A stretch of DNA of 64,000 bases from Mycolicibacterium sp. BiH015 (GTDB lineage: Bacteria; Actinomycetota; Actinomycetes; Mycobacteriales; Mycobacteriaceae): contig NZ_JAQGCZ010000004.1 in assembly GCF_027706845.1 (NCBI RefSeq), positions 124,001 to 188,000 of the forward strand, read 5' to 3'. The notes beneath the pieces are model-generated. The model ran no database searches, was not told the DNA's origin, and was given only the letters and a program-made list of their open reading frames with translations. A program made the translations under genes and the position numbers. The stretch's first letter is position 1; every line of letters starts with the position of its first letter. Positions 43,095-52,653 of the stretch are shown here, in pieces.

Positions 43095-44938
43095 GCGAAC
43101 CGACCACCGGCCGGGGTTTCCCGCTGCTGCCGTCCCGGCGCACCCGTGGCAGCAAGGCGACGAGAACTACCGACAACACCGCCGCGGGACTGCTGCTGAC
43201 GTTCACCGTCATCGCGATCCTGTGGGCCAATTCGCCCTGGGCCGAGAGCTATTCGGCGCTGCTGGACACCCATGTCGGCGTCAGCTTCGGCAGCCATCAC
43301 GTCGAGATGACGGTCAAGCACATCGTCAACGACGCGTTGATGACGTTCTTCTTCTTCATCGTCGGGCTCGAGGTGACCCGCGAGTTCACCATCGGCGAGC
43401 TGACCGACCGGTCGCGCGCGGCGGTTCCGGTGGTCGCCGCCGCCGCGGGCCTGGTGCTGCCCGCCGTGGTGTTCCTGGCGTTCAACCCCTCCGGCGAGAA
43501 CGCGCATGCGTGGGGCGTGGTGATCTCCACCGACACGGCCTTCCTGGTCGGGGCGCTGGCCATCATCAAGCCGATGTTCCCGGCCCGGGTGCGGCTGTTC
43601 CTGCTGACACTGGCCGTGGTCGACGACGTCGGGGCGCTGATCGCGATCGCGTTGTTCTACTCCGACAGCATCCAGGTCGGGCCACTGGTGGTGTCGGTGC
43701 TGCTGATCGTCGCGCTGGCACTGGTGCGGTTCCTGCCCAAGGAGCGGGGACCGGCCTACGCGGTGCTCGGCGTCGCGCTGTGGATCGCGCTCTTCATGGC
43801 AGGTATCCATCCCACGCTGGCCGGTGTCGCCGTCGCGCTGCTCATCCCCGTCTTCACCCCGGAACGGCGCCCCGTCGAGGAAGCCGTCAAACAGATCCGG
43901 GCGTTCCGGCAATCCCCGAACTCCGAGTACGCCCGCGCCGCGAGCCGTTCGCTGCGCGAGTCGATCTCCATCAACGAACGGCTGCAGACGGCCGTCGGCC
44001 CCACCGTGTCGTTCGTCATCCTGCCTCTGTTCGCACTCGTCAACGCCGGGGTGCGGCTGGACAGTGAGAGCGTGACGACGGCCCTACGGTCGCCGCTGAC
44101 CTGGGGCATCGTCGCCGGTCTGGTCATCGGCAAGTTCGTCGGCATCACGGGCGCGACCTGGCTGATCCGCAGAACCGGCATGGGCGTGCTGGCGCCGGGG
44201 CTGACGTTGCGCCGCATCGCCGGCGGCGCGGCGCTGTCCGGCATCGGCTTCACGATCTCGCTGTTCATCGTCGACATCGCGATCTCGGACCCCAGCAGGC
44301 AGGACCAGGCACGGATCGGTGTGCTCGCGGCGTCGGTCATCGCGTTCGTGTTCGGGTGGGCGATCTTCCGGATCACCGACTGGATCAGTCCGCCCGAGCC
44401 CGTGGGTCTCACGCTGCTCCGGCCCGTCGACCCCGAGCGCGACCACGCCCGTGGGCGGCCCGACGCGCCGCTGACGCTGGTCGAGTACGGCGACTTCGAG
44501 TGCCCGTTCTGCAGCCGCGCCACCGGCTCGATTGACGAGGTGCGGGCGCACTTCGGCGACGACCTTCTCTACGTGTGGCGGCATTTCCCTCTCGAGCGGG
44601 CGCACCCGCGCGCGTTCGACGCCGCCCGGGCCAGTGAGGCTGCGGCGCTGCAGGGCAAGTTCTGGGAGATGGCGCGCCAGCTGTTCGCGCACCAGGACGA
44701 CCTCGAGTGGTCCGACATCTACCGCTACGCCGTGGCGGCCGGCTGCGACATCGAGCAGTTCGACCAGGACGTCCGCGTGCACTCGAAGAAGGTGCTGCAC
44801 CGCGTCGAGGACGACGCCGAGGACGCCGACGCGATGGACCTCAATGCGACACCGACGCTGTTCGTCAACGGCAAGCGACACAAGGGGCCCTGGGATGCCG
44901 CGAGTCTCATTCGCGCGCTCGAAGACTCACGTCCCTGA
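43091..44938 (+). CDS. nhaA: NhaA Na+/H+ antiporter fused to a DsbA-like thioredoxin domain
   Basis: GTG 43091 overlaps the GH76 stop. The 615-aa product has an NhaA module (about 20-435) with STDTAFLVGALAI and VVDDVGALIAIALFY, where the Asp pair binds Na+ or H+. A C-terminal thioredoxin/DsbA-like domain (about 455-615) has the active-site motif CPFC at 471-474, WRHFPLERAHPRAFDAARASEAAALQGKFWEM and TPTLFVNGKRHKG. The second domain is probably cytoplasmic or at the membrane face, and may sense or change redox state. Such fusions occur in actinobacteria, but their role is unclear. Confidence 0.88.
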   Translation: MSEPTTGRGFPLLPSRRTRGSKATRTTDNTAAGLLLTFTVIAILWANSPWAESYSALLDTHVGVSFGSHHVEMTVKHIVNDALMTFFFFIVGLEVTREFTIGELTDRSRAAVPVVAAAAGLVLPAVVFLAFNPSGENAHAWGVVISTDTAFLVGALAIIKPMFPARVRLFLLTLAVVDDVGALIAIALFYSDSIQVGPLVVSVLLIVALALVRFLPKERGPAYAVLGVALWIALFMAGIHPTLAGVAVALLIPVFTPERRPVEEAVKQIRAFRQSPNSEYARAASRSLRESISINERLQTAVGPTVSFVILPLFALVNAGVRLDSESVTTALRSPLTWGIVAGLVIGKFVGITGATWLIRRTGMGVLAPGLTLRRIAGGAALSGIGFTISLFIVDIAISDPSRQDQARIGVLAASVIAFVFGWAIFRITDWISPPEPVGLTLLRPVDPERDHARGRPDAPLTLVEYGDFECPFCSRATGSIDEVRAHFGDDLLYVWRHFPLERAHPRAFDAARASEAAALQGKFWEMARQLFAHQDDLEWSDIYRYAVAAGCDIEQFDQDVRVHSKKVLHRVEDDAEDADAMDLNATPTLFVNGKRHKGPWDAASLIRALEDSRP

Positions 44939-46354
44939 GCGACCGCGCACGATCCCGAAGACGACCAATGCCCCGGCAAGGACGGTCAGCGTCAAGCCGG
45001 CGACGGCCGCGGCCTCGTCGAACTGTGCGGTCTGCTGCACCGTCCACTGCGACGAGGCGATGGCACCGGTGAAGAGTCCGGCGAGAATCGTGCCCGCCAC
45101 CGCGACCCCGGCGCCCGACGTCACCTGGGATGCGGTGTCGGCGAGCGCCGTACCGATGGCGGTGCGGTTCTCGGGCAGGCCGCGCAGCACGTTCACCGCG
45201 GCGACGACGCCGACCACCCGCATGCCCGCCGCGACGAGGACGAGCGCAGCGGCGACCCACGGATAGCCGAACCGGCCGAGCAGCCCGTACACCGCGAGCC
45301 CGGCCACGACCGCCGACGCGCTGAGCCAGGCGGCCCGCTCCGGCCCGACGCGCTGGACGAACGGGTTGACGACGAAGCTGCCCGCGATGAGCACGACGAC
45401 CTGCGGCAGCATCCCGATCGCCGCGAGGGCCGGCGACCACCCCCAGTCGAGCTGAAGCTGCAGCGTCACCAGATATCCCAGGCCGGCGATCGCGAGCCCC
45501 GCCGCGGCCTTGAATGCCAGACCGCTCGAAACCAGCGGGCGCGCAACGAGTTCGAGTGTGATCAACGGGTGGCGTGCCGACCGTTCCCGGCAGACGAACA
45601 GCACGAACGCGACGAGGGCTGCGGCCGTCGCCGCCCAGGGTGCCCACGAAGGGGAGTCGTCGTCGACGAAGAGCGTCGGCGCGACGAGCGCGAGCGCAAT
45701 CGCCGCCGTCCCCAGCGCCGCGCCCGCGATGTCCAGTGGATCGCGGTGCAGGTCCTCGGGCCGGTCGGGGGCGATGCCGCAGCAGATGCCGATGATGGCC
45801 AGCACGGCGATCGGCACGTTGACGAGCAACAGGACCTGCCAGGGCGCGATCGCGATCACGAAGCCGCCGGCCGTCGGGCCGATCGCGAGACCCACGAGGC
45901 CCACCGTCGAGATCAGCGTGATCGCCCGGACGCGCAGCCCGTCGTCGGCGAACAGCCGGAATGCCAGCGCCATCGATCCGGGGGTCGTCATCGCCGCCGC
46001 GATGCCGGTGAGCACACGGACGGCGATCAGCTGTTCTGCCGTCGTGACGAACGCCGTCGCGAAACTTGCGCCGGCGAGCAGCGCCAGCCCCACGATCATG
46101 ACGCGCCGTCGGCCGAAGCGGTCGGCCACCGCGCCGAAAGTCAGCATCAAACCGCCGAACGCGACGGCGTAGGCGCCGGTCAGCCACTGCAGCGCGGTCG
46201 TCGACGCGTGCAGGTCGCGGCCGATGGTCGGCAGCGCGACGCTGAGGATCGAGTTGTCGAGCATCTCGAAGAGGAAGACCGCGGACAGGCCGACGAGGGC
46301 AGGCCAGGCCTCCCGTAGCGAGCGAGGGGAGACAATGCTTCGAGCCGGAGTCAT
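44927..46354 (-). CDS. MFS transporter (DHA2-like, 14 helices)
   Basis: A 475-aa transporter. FEMLDNSILSVALPTIGRDLHASTTALQWLTGAYAVAFGGLMLTFGAVADRFGRRRVMIVG (about 29-88) contains motif A, and GPTAGGFVIAIAPWQVLLLVNVPIAV is a motif C-like segment. Export of a small toxic compound is likely. It is divergent from a TetR gene with a palindromic operator between, and overlaps the convergent nhaA 3' end by 12 bp. Confidence 0.9.
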   Translation of the reverse strand: MTPARSIVSPRSLREAWPALVGLSAVFLFEMLDNSILSVALPTIGRDLHASTTALQWLTGAYAVAFGGLMLTFGAVADRFGRRRVMIVGLALLAGASFATAFVTTAEQLIAVRVLTGIAAAMTTPGSMALAFRLFADDGLRVRAITLISTVGLVGLAIGPTAGGFVIAIAPWQVLLLVNVPIAVLAIIGICCGIAPDRPEDLHRDPLDIAGAALGTAAIALALVAPTLFVDDDSPSWAPWAATAAALVAFVLFVCRERSARHPLITLELVARPLVSSGLAFKAAAGLAIAGLGYLVTLQLQLDWGWSPALAAIGMLPQVVVLIAGSFVVNPFVQRVGPERAAWLSASAVVAGLAVYGLLGRFGYPWVAAALVLVAAGMRVVGVVAAVNVLRGLPENRTAIGTALADTASQVTSGAGVAVAGTILAGLFTGAIASSQWTVQQTAQFDEAAAVAGLTLTVLAGALVVFGIVRGRSGT

Positions 46355-46389
46355 GTCACTAAGCTAAGTGACTAAACTAAGTCAGTCAA
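46355..46389. promoter_or_regulatory. TetR operator region between MFS and TetR genes
   Basis: GTCACT-N6-AGTGAC at 46355-46372 is an inverted repeat, and CTAAGTGACT is echoed by CTAAGTCAGT directly after it. The whole intergenic space is 48 bp, so binding would affect both genes. Confidence 0.6.
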
Positions 46390-46402
46390 CAAAGAGGGTG
46401 GT

Positions 46403-47005
46403 ATGCCCAGAACATCGCAGCGAGGCGGGCCCGAAACTCGACGGAGGATTTCCGATGTCGCAACTCGCATGTTTCTCGATCGCGGGTTCGACGAGGTCAC
46501 CGTGGCCGACGTCGCCCGCGAGGCAGGCGTCTCGAGCGTGACGGTCTTCAAGCACTTCCCGCGCAAAGAGGACCTGCTCTTCGATCGCGAGGAGGATGCC
46601 GTCGAGATCCTGCGCGCGGCGGTGCGCGACCGCGGTCCCGGCGTCGACGTCCTGGACTCGCTGCGCAGGGTCGCGTTCGGTCTGCTCGACGACCGTCACG
46701 CCCTCTCCGGCGTCAAGGACGGGTCGATCCCGTTCTTCCGGACCGTCGCCGCGTCACCGGCGCTGATCGCGCGGGCACGCGAGATCGCGGCTGAACTACA
46801 GCGCACGCTACGCACGCTGCTGGAGGACGACGAGGAGTTCGACGGCGATGCGGCGCTGTGCGCGGCACTCGTCATCGCCGGTTACGCGTCGGTGCTGACG
46901 GAAACCGCGCGGCGCGTCATCGAGGAGGGCATGCCCGATCCGGTGATCGAGGACCACCGCGCGCGCGTCACCCGGCTGTTCGATGCGTTACGGGACGGGC
47001 TCTAG
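46403..47005 (+). CDS. TetR-family regulator
   Basis: A 200-aa protein with the N-terminal helix-turn-helix TRRRISDVATRMFLDRGFDEVTVADVAREAGVSSVTVFKHFPRKEDLLFDRE (about 12-63). The divergent MFS gene 48 bp away is the likely target. Its 3' end shares CTAG with the convergent DedA gene. Confidence 0.88.
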   Translation: MPRTSQRGGPETRRRISDVATRMFLDRGFDEVTVADVAREAGVSSVTVFKHFPRKEDLLFDREEDAVEILRAAVRDRGPGVDVLDSLRRVAFGLLDDRHALSGVKDGSIPFFRTVAASPALIARAREIAAELQRTLRTLLEDDEEFDGDAALCAALVIAGYASVLTETARRVIEEGMPDPVIEDHRARVTRLFDALRDGL

Positions 47006-47688
47006 GTGGTCTGCTCGCCGGCGTCCATGGGCGGTGTCGGGATGCCGGCCTGCTTGGCAGCCTTGCGGCGCTTGTACCACTCGAAAGCGATAGGCAGCAC
47101 CGAGAGGATGACGATGCCGATGACGATCGGCTCCAGCAGCTTCTGGATGATCTCGATGCGGCCGAGCCAGTACCCGAGCAGCGTGAGGCCGGCACCCCAG
47201 ACGATGGCGCCGACGGCGTTGTACAGCGTGAACACCGCGTAGTTCATCTTGGCCGCACCCGCGGTGATCGGGGCGAGGGTACGCACGATGGGCACAAAGC
47301 GGGCGATGACGATCGCAAACGGGCCGCGCTGCTCGAAGAACAGGTGGGCCTCGTCGAGGTACTTCTGCTTGAGGAATCGCGCGTTCGGCTTGAACATCGC
47401 GGTGCCGACATTGCGCCCGATCCAGTAGCCCACCTGGGCGCCGAGTATCGCCGCGATCGGAATGAACAGCAGAAGCTGCCACAGCTGGAAGTTCACTTGA
47501 GCGACGTTGCCCTCGGCCGATGCCGTCTGGATGCCTGCGGCGAGCATGCCCGCGACGAACAGCAGGGAATCACCCGGAAGGACCGGAAACAGCACCCCCG
47601 ACTCGACGAACACCACGACGAGCAACCCGATGAGCGCCCAGGTACCGAAGTAGCTGAGGAGGTTGATCGGGTCCAGAAAGTCGGGCAT
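47002..47688 (-). CDS. DedA-family membrane protein
   Basis: The 228-aa protein (start MPDFLDPINLLSYFGTW) has the DedA/SNARE-associated fold: VVFVESGVLFPVLPGDSLLFVAGMLAA (about 24-50) with the conserved Glu and Pro, and FVPIVRTLAPITAGAAKMNYAVFTLYNAVGAIVWG (about 137-171). DedA proteins flip undecaprenyl or other lipids and support proton homeostasis. GTG 47712 is an alternative start; neither has a clear ribosome site. It matches the Rv0364 position. Confidence 0.87.
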   Translation of the reverse strand: MPDFLDPINLLSYFGTWALIGLLVVVFVESGVLFPVLPGDSLLFVAGMLAAGIQTASAEGNVAQVNFQLWQLLLFIPIAAILGAQVGYWIGRNVGTAMFKPNARFLKQKYLDEAHLFFEQRGPFAIVIARFVPIVRTLAPITAGAAKMNYAVFTLYNAVGAIVWGAGLTLLGYWLGRIEIIQKLLEPIVIGIVILSVLPIAFEWYKRRKAAKQAGIPTPPMDAGEQTT

Positions 47689-47745
47689 CAGCGCGAGATT
47701 GTCGACGACCACGGCCCCAAGGGTACCGGCGGCATAGGCTGAGTC

Positions 47746-48759
47746 ATGCCCACCCACAAGGCCGTGCAGGTCGCCTCAGCCAACGAAGCACTCACCCTCG
47801 TCGACGTCGAGACGCAGTCCCCTCCCGCCGGTCACGTCCGCATTGCCGTCGCGGCGTGCGGAGTGTGCGGCACCGACCGCGAATTCCATGCCGGCCACTT
47901 CCCGGGGCTCGAGTGGCCCATCACGATGGGCCACGAGATCGCCGGCACGGTGGCCGAAGTCGGCGACGGGGTCGAGGATTTCGCCGCGGGCGAGCGGGTG
48001 GCGGTCGGTTGGTTCGGCGGCAACTGCACCCGCTGCATCCCGTGCCGCAGGGGCCAATTCATGCAGTGCGTGCGCCTGCAGGTGCCGAGCTGGCAGTACC
48101 CGGGCGGCTACGCGGAGTCGGTGACGGTTCCGTGGACCGCGCTCGCGCGAATTCCCGACGGCCTGTCGTTCGCGGAGGCGGCGCCGATGGGGTGCGCCGG
48201 CGTGACGACGTTCAACGGGCTGCGGCAGACCCGTGCCAAGGCCGGCGACGTGGTCGCGATCCTCGGTGTCGGCGGGCTCGGGCACCTCGGTGTGCAGTGG
48301 TCGCGGGCGATGGGCTTCGAGACGGTGGCGATCGCGCGCGGCACAGGCAAGGAAGAGGAAGCCAGACAGTTCGGGGCGCACCACTACATCGACTCGACGG
48401 CGCAGGACGTCGCCGCCGAGCTGCAGAAGCTGGGCGGCGCCGTGGTCGTGCTGGCCACCGCGAACAACGCTGCCGCGATGGCCGCGACCGTCGGCGGCCT
48501 CGCACCCCAGGGCGAACTGGTCACCGTCGGCGTCACCCCCGAGAACCTGCCCATCAGCCCGCTCGATCTGATCAACGCAGGGCTTTCGGTGACCGGCCAT
48601 CCGTCCGGCACCGCGCGCGACGTCGAGGAGACGCTGCACTTCGCGCTGCTGTCCGGCGTCCGGGCGATGGTCGAGGAACAGCCACTGGCCGAGGCCGCCG
48701 AAGCGTTCGAGGCGATGGACTCCGGCCGCGCCCGCTACCGCCGGGTGCTGACCGTGTGA
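47746..48759 (+). CDS. Zinc-binding alcohol dehydrogenase family protein
   Basis: A 337-aa medium-chain dehydrogenase. The catalytic zinc site is C38-GVC-GTD with H63-E64, the structural zinc has C94, C97, C100 and C108, and the NAD(P)-binding loop is AILGVGGLGHLGVQWSRAMG (about 171-190). It oxidises an alcohol or reduces an aldehyde; the substrate is unknown. Its last codons and the palindrome after it are duplicated about 3.9 kb downstream (52654-52758). Confidence 0.93.
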   Translation: MPTHKAVQVASANEALTLVDVETQSPPAGHVRIAVAACGVCGTDREFHAGHFPGLEWPITMGHEIAGTVAEVGDGVEDFAAGERVAVGWFGGNCTRCIPCRRGQFMQCVRLQVPSWQYPGGYAESVTVPWTALARIPDGLSFAEAAPMGCAGVTTFNGLRQTRAKAGDVVAILGVGGLGHLGVQWSRAMGFETVAIARGTGKEEEARQFGAHHYIDSTAQDVAAELQKLGGAVVVLATANNAAAMAATVGGLAPQGELVTVGVTPENLPISPLDLINAGLSVTGHPSGTARDVEETLHFALLSGVRAMVEEQPLAEAAEAFEAMDSGRARYRRVLTV

Positions 48760-48824
48760 GCTCGCTCCGCGAATGCACGCTTGTTGACGGAATCCGGCCG
48801 GATTTCGTCACCAAGCGTGCACTC
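48716..48824 (+). repeat. Direct-repeat copy A: end of the alcohol dehydrogenase gene plus palindrome
   Basis: Bases 48716-48752 match 52654-52690 at 34 of 37 positions, and 48771-48824 match 52705-52758 at 52 of 54. The copies differ by a short indel between these blocks. This copy is intact and coding up to the gene's stop. Confidence 0.85.
48774..48821. terminator. Palindrome after the alcohol dehydrogenase
   Basis: TGCACGCTTG (48774-48783) pairs with CAAGCGTGCA (48812-48821), and the core AATCCGGCCGGATT (48791-48804) is a perfect palindrome. It lies between two convergent genes and can act as a terminator. Confidence 0.65.
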
Positions 48825-48842
48825 AGCGCGTAGGACGTCCGG

Positions 48843-49598
48843 TCAGTAGAAGACGGACGTGCCGACGCTGGTTCCGTTGTCGCAGTTGATGGTCCCGGTG
48901 CGCTGCTGAAACAACCGGATTGCCGGAACAAAGACCTCGGCGGTTCCGTTGGCGGGTAGACCGAAGCTCTTCTCGAAACCTTCCGAGGAGTACGTGCACT
49001 GAGAGGTGTCTCCGCTGCGGTCCGTCACGATGAATGTGACGCCAGTGAGTCCTTCGCGTGTGGACACGGTTGGACCCGGTTTTGGGGCTGGTGGCGGCGG
49101 CTTCGGTGCGTCCACCACAGGTGGTGGTGCCTCGACCGCCGGTGGCGGAGTCTGCACCGGTGGAGGCGGAGGTGGAGGCGGCGCGGGCGGCTCGCCGAGC
49201 GCAAGACTCACCCAGGAGGTGTCGTTTCCCGCCCGAAGAAAGCCAACGCCGAAGTCCTTGTATCTGCAGTCCGCGATAGCGCCACCCATCTTCACCATCA
49301 GCCTGTCGATGGCCTTCGATGTGGGATCCGCGTTCACGTCTCCGGTGTTGCTGAAGCCGGCGTACCTTCCGCCGGGAGGCACTCCAGGATTCCGGTTCCC
49401 GATCTTGGCCTGCGCGTCACCTTCGAGATCGATGCTGTAATTCAGAGGTCCGCACGTCGATTGCGCGCGAGCGGCATTTACCCTTCCGCGTAGCTCAGCA
49501 AGAGTGTCAGCCAATGCCGTCGGTACTGCGATGGTGCCCGCGGCCACAGTCATCGCTGATACCCCAGCGCAAACCTTCGCGGTTAACAATGTCTTCAC
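48843..49598 (-). CDS. Secreted Pro-rich protein 1 (paralogue of 53374-54207)
   Basis: A 251-aa protein from GTG 49598 with a signal peptide (about 1-31, ending TALA-D). The first mature domain (about 32-140) has VNAARAQSTCGPLNYSIDLEGDAQAKIGNRNPGV and CRYKDFGVGFLR. This is weakly like a degenerate CAP/SCP domain, but the family His/Glu residues are not clear. A poly-Pro hinge (about 141-175) leads to a C-terminal beta domain with a Cys pair. Its promoter carries the five-gene box. LuxR regulator 1 lies immediately upstream on the same strand. Confidence 0.7.
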   Translation of the reverse strand: MKTLLTAKVCAGVSAMTVAAGTIAVPTALADTLAELRGRVNAARAQSTCGPLNYSIDLEGDAQAKIGNRNPGVPPGGRYAGFSNTGDVNADPTSKAIDRLMVKMGGAIADCRYKDFGVGFLRAGNDTSWVSLALGEPPAPPPPPPPPVQTPPPAVEAPPPVVDAPKPPPPAPKPGPTVSTREGLTGVTFIVTDRSGDTSQCTYSSEGFEKSFGLPANGTAEVFVPAIRLFQQRTGTINCDNGTSVGTSVFY

Positions 49599-49638
49599 GA
49601 AACGATTCCTCCCCCATAAGCGTGTTCGACTGTCCGAC

Positions 49639-49680
49639 TCTAAGAATCTGGACGCACCGATAAATGAGGGGTTTCCCTTG
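49639..49680 (-). promoter_or_regulatory. Shared promoter box, site 1 (secreted protein 1)
   Basis: On the minus strand, AGGGAAACCCCTCATTTA (49678-49661) matches the common box at 15 of 18 positions. CTTAGA follows 16 nt later (49644-49639), or TTAGAG 17 nt later. The gene starts at 49598. Confidence 0.65.
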
Positions 49681-49737
49681 CTTTTGCGAGGAATTGTTGT
49701 CGTTGGGCTCCTGTCGGAGGCTGGAGCCTGCCGCGGT

Positions 49738-52491
49738 CTAGGGATCTGTAACGTTCAGACGAAGGCCAAGCTCTGCCCGAGAGCGGATACCCAGCTTCCG
49801 GTAGATCCGAGCGAGGTTCGACTCGACGGTCTTCGGGCTGATGAACAGTGCCGCAGCGATCTCCCGATTGGTCATGCCGGATGCGGCGAGGTCGGCGACG
49901 CGCCTTTCGGAGCGTGTGAGCAGGGAGTCGGGGCGCGGGCCGATGTTGGCGCGACCCAGTTCGGCCCGTGCACGGTCGGCCCAGATCGGCGTGCCGAGGT
50001 CTTCGAAAATCTGCAACGCGGAACTGAGGTTGGCCTCGGCGGCGCGGTTGCGGCGCTGACGACGTTCCAGCTGACCGATGAACAGCTGAGTACGTGCTCG
50101 TTCGAACGGCATAGGGAGACGCGCATGTTCGGCCATCGCCTGGGTCGCGGCAGCGCTGGCCGCACCGAAATCACCGCGGGCGGCCACAAGCATGGCGCGG
50201 CAACGTGCGGCGGTGGCTAAAATCCACGGCCGATCCAACCGCTGGCCGTCGCTGTCGAATCTCGTGAGAAGCCGCTCTGCTTCGCCTAAGCTTCCCGAAG
50301 CGATAAGAGCCTCAACAAGATCCGGGACGAAGAGACCAACCTCGATCTCCAACGCTACCGGGGCGGCGTCGATGAGGTTCAGCAGCGAATCCAAGGACTG
50401 CAGCGCCGCTGCGTAGTTGCCGAGCGAGACTTCCAGGAAGCCCAGTATCGATACCGTCCACCGAGTGGTGACCGGTGCCCCGTAGCGATGCGCACTCTGC
50501 AGCGCCTCGTCGATCGCTTGCCGGGCCTGCGCTTCTCGGCCACCGTGCGCCAACACCGCAGCTTGCATGGTCAGCGCCGCGAAGATCGAATGGTGACGGC
50601 CGAGCGTCCTGGCCCGCTCCAACGCGTCGTCGGCGAGGAGTTCGGCCTCGGAAAAATTGCCTTGCCAGATGGCTAACCAGACACAGTGAAAGTCGATGGT
50701 CATGAGTTCGTGCTCTTCGCCGAGATCGACGCAGCGTCGCCGAATCGCGAGCATCGCCGCGTAGCCGTCACGCAGCCGGCCAGTCCACGCGAGAAGCAAA
50801 GCGTTCTGCACGCTGGCGCGGACTGCGATCGGTCCATCTGTCGCTGGATCCTCGAGGTCGAGAGCAGTGCTCATCGCCACAGTGTCGAATCCGTGCCCGC
50901 TGATGAACCGGACCATCTCCCGAAAACCCAACGCCTGACTGAGAAGGTCGGTGTCGTCGAGTTGGGTAGCGAGGTCGATCCCTGAGGCGAGACTGCGCTC
51001 GGCCCCGTCGAAGTCGAGCTTTCCGACACGGACGAACGAGAGCAGGACCAAGATCTGCGCGCGACGCCTGGGGTCGTCGGTGTTGTCCAGGGCGCGCTCG
51101 AGCAATGCATCTGTCTCGGTGTAGTCGTCCTCTGCTACGCGGACTTCGGCGAGTAGTTGCAACGCCGTCGCCAGCGCGGGCCCTGGAGCCGAAGTCGCAG
51201 CGATCTTTTCTAGGCGGGCGCTGGCTTCTGCGAAGTTCGCCGCGCGAAGGTGGTGCTCCGCGGCACGGACCCGGCGCTGCTCGGTGTCACCGCCAAGGGC
51301 GATGGCAAGATCCAGCAGCTCTGCTGCAGCCCCCGGTGCACCCCGAGCCGCTGCCGACGTGGCGGCGCCGTCGAGGCTTCGCCAAATGGCAGGATCACCG
51401 ATCACGACAGACTTGGCGAGGTGTCGCGCCCGCAGTTCCGGTTCGGTGACGGCGCCGGCCAGTCGTGCGTGCATTGCCCGGCGCGCTGCGGGGGACGCGT
51501 CTGCGTACACCCCTGCAGCAAGGAGTGGATGCCCGAAGCGCAGACGATGATCGTCATATCCCACGATGCCCGCTTTCTCGGCGTCGGACAGCACTTCGAC
51601 GACACGCTTGCTGGAGGTGTGAGTAGCTCGGGCGATCAGATCGACTGTCGGAGCCGAAGTGCACGCCGCTGCGAGGAGCATCTCTGCGGCGTCAGGATGG
51701 AGCGAACTCAGCCGATTGCGAACAAGCGCTGAAAGAGTTGCGGGAAGGGAGGTTGGGTCCCGCAAGTGCTCCATGGCGCGAGCCAGTTCCAAAGCGTAGA
51801 AAGGGTTTCCCGCCGACACCTGACCGATGCGTGCCATGGCCTGCCGCGAAAACGAACGACCGAGACGTGCTGTGAGCACCTCGTGTAACGCGCCGAGGCT
51901 CAAGGGTCCCAGGGTGACGCGATCCAGGCTGTCCGGGCGCGGAAGTGTCAACCATTCGGTAGCGGGTTGCTCACCGGGATCGACCCGAGCCGTGGCGAGG
52001 ACTCCCACTGGACCGGAGAGCCGGCGGGCGGCGTAAGCCACTGCGGCCGCCGTCGAACCATCGAGCCATTGCAGATCGTCGATCGCGATGAGCGCCGGGC
52101 CGGCCTCAGCCAGGGCGTTTACGGCTGACAAAAATGCTGCGGCCACTGCGCGGGGGTCTGTCGGCGCATCCCCGGTATCTCCACGCAACAGCACGCGGTC
52201 GGTCGCCAGCCGCTGTGGTTCCGGCAAATGGGAAAGCGCCTCCTCAGATAGCCCGCCCAGCAGGTCCGCCAGAGACGAGTAGGCCAACGTCGACTCGGAC
52301 TCTGCAGGCCGCGTCTCCAACACAGTCCACCCGCGGCGGCGCGCTTGCTCGACCCCGTCCAACCACAGGGTGGTCTTGCCGATTCCGCGCTCGCCGTCGA
52401 TGAGCAGGCCGGCAGGCTCGACAGCCGCGGAATTCAGAAGTCTGATGATTGCTGAAGATTCAATCCTGCGTCGCGTCGTGCTACCCCCCAT
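49738..52491 (-). CDS. Large ATP-binding LuxR-family regulator 1 (LAL type)
   Basis: The 917-aa protein has a Walker A loop GERGIGKTT near residues 33-41, a STAND-like ATPase and winged domain, long TPR-like helical repeats in the middle, and a C-terminal LuxR helix-turn-helix (LTRSERRVADLAASGMTNREIAAALFISPKTVESNLARIYRKLGIRSRAEL). ATG 52491 is preferred because it aligns exactly with the paralogue's start; upstream in-frame starts lack a match. Such LAL proteins are ligand-triggered activators. It directly precedes secreted protein 1 and is 75% or so similar in layout to regulator 2 (918 aa). Confidence 0.88.
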   Translation of the reverse strand: MGGSTTRRRIESSAIIRLLNSAAVEPAGLLIDGERGIGKTTLWLDGVEQARRRGWTVLETRPAESESTLAYSSLADLLGGLSEEALSHLPEPQRLATDRVLLRGDTGDAPTDPRAVAAAFLSAVNALAEAGPALIAIDDLQWLDGSTAAAVAYAARRLSGPVGVLATARVDPGEQPATEWLTLPRPDSLDRVTLGPLSLGALHEVLTARLGRSFSRQAMARIGQVSAGNPFYALELARAMEHLRDPTSLPATLSALVRNRLSSLHPDAAEMLLAAACTSAPTVDLIARATHTSSKRVVEVLSDAEKAGIVGYDDHRLRFGHPLLAAGVYADASPAARRAMHARLAGAVTEPELRARHLAKSVVIGDPAIWRSLDGAATSAAARGAPGAAAELLDLAIALGGDTEQRRVRAAEHHLRAANFAEASARLEKIAATSAPGPALATALQLLAEVRVAEDDYTETDALLERALDNTDDPRRRAQILVLLSFVRVGKLDFDGAERSLASGIDLATQLDDTDLLSQALGFREMVRFISGHGFDTVAMSTALDLEDPATDGPIAVRASVQNALLLAWTGRLRDGYAAMLAIRRRCVDLGEEHELMTIDFHCVWLAIWQGNFSEAELLADDALERARTLGRHHSIFAALTMQAAVLAHGGREAQARQAIDEALQSAHRYGAPVTTRWTVSILGFLEVSLGNYAAALQSLDSLLNLIDAAPVALEIEVGLFVPDLVEALIASGSLGEAERLLTRFDSDGQRLDRPWILATAARCRAMLVAARGDFGAASAAATQAMAEHARLPMPFERARTQLFIGQLERRQRRNRAAEANLSSALQIFEDLGTPIWADRARAELGRANIGPRPDSLLTRSERRVADLAASGMTNREIAAALFISPKTVESNLARIYRKLGIRSRAELGLRLNVTDP

Positions 52492-52653
52492 GTCAGCATC
52501 ATCGCATTTGGCAGTGTCTTGAGGGTGAAGCATCGATGATTTGGGAGGGTCCGATGCCGGACGCAAGGTTTGCTGCAAGGGGTCGATGCGGTCGGTGCAA
52601 GCGCCTCGCGCGAGGTTGGAGGAACGTCGTGGCCGGAGAGGCTCTTACTGCAG

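Noticed and set aside
43112..43125. Extra copy of the GGGAAAC box near the nhaA start
   Set aside because: GGGTTTCCC occurs in coding sequence without the ATTTA or the -10 element.
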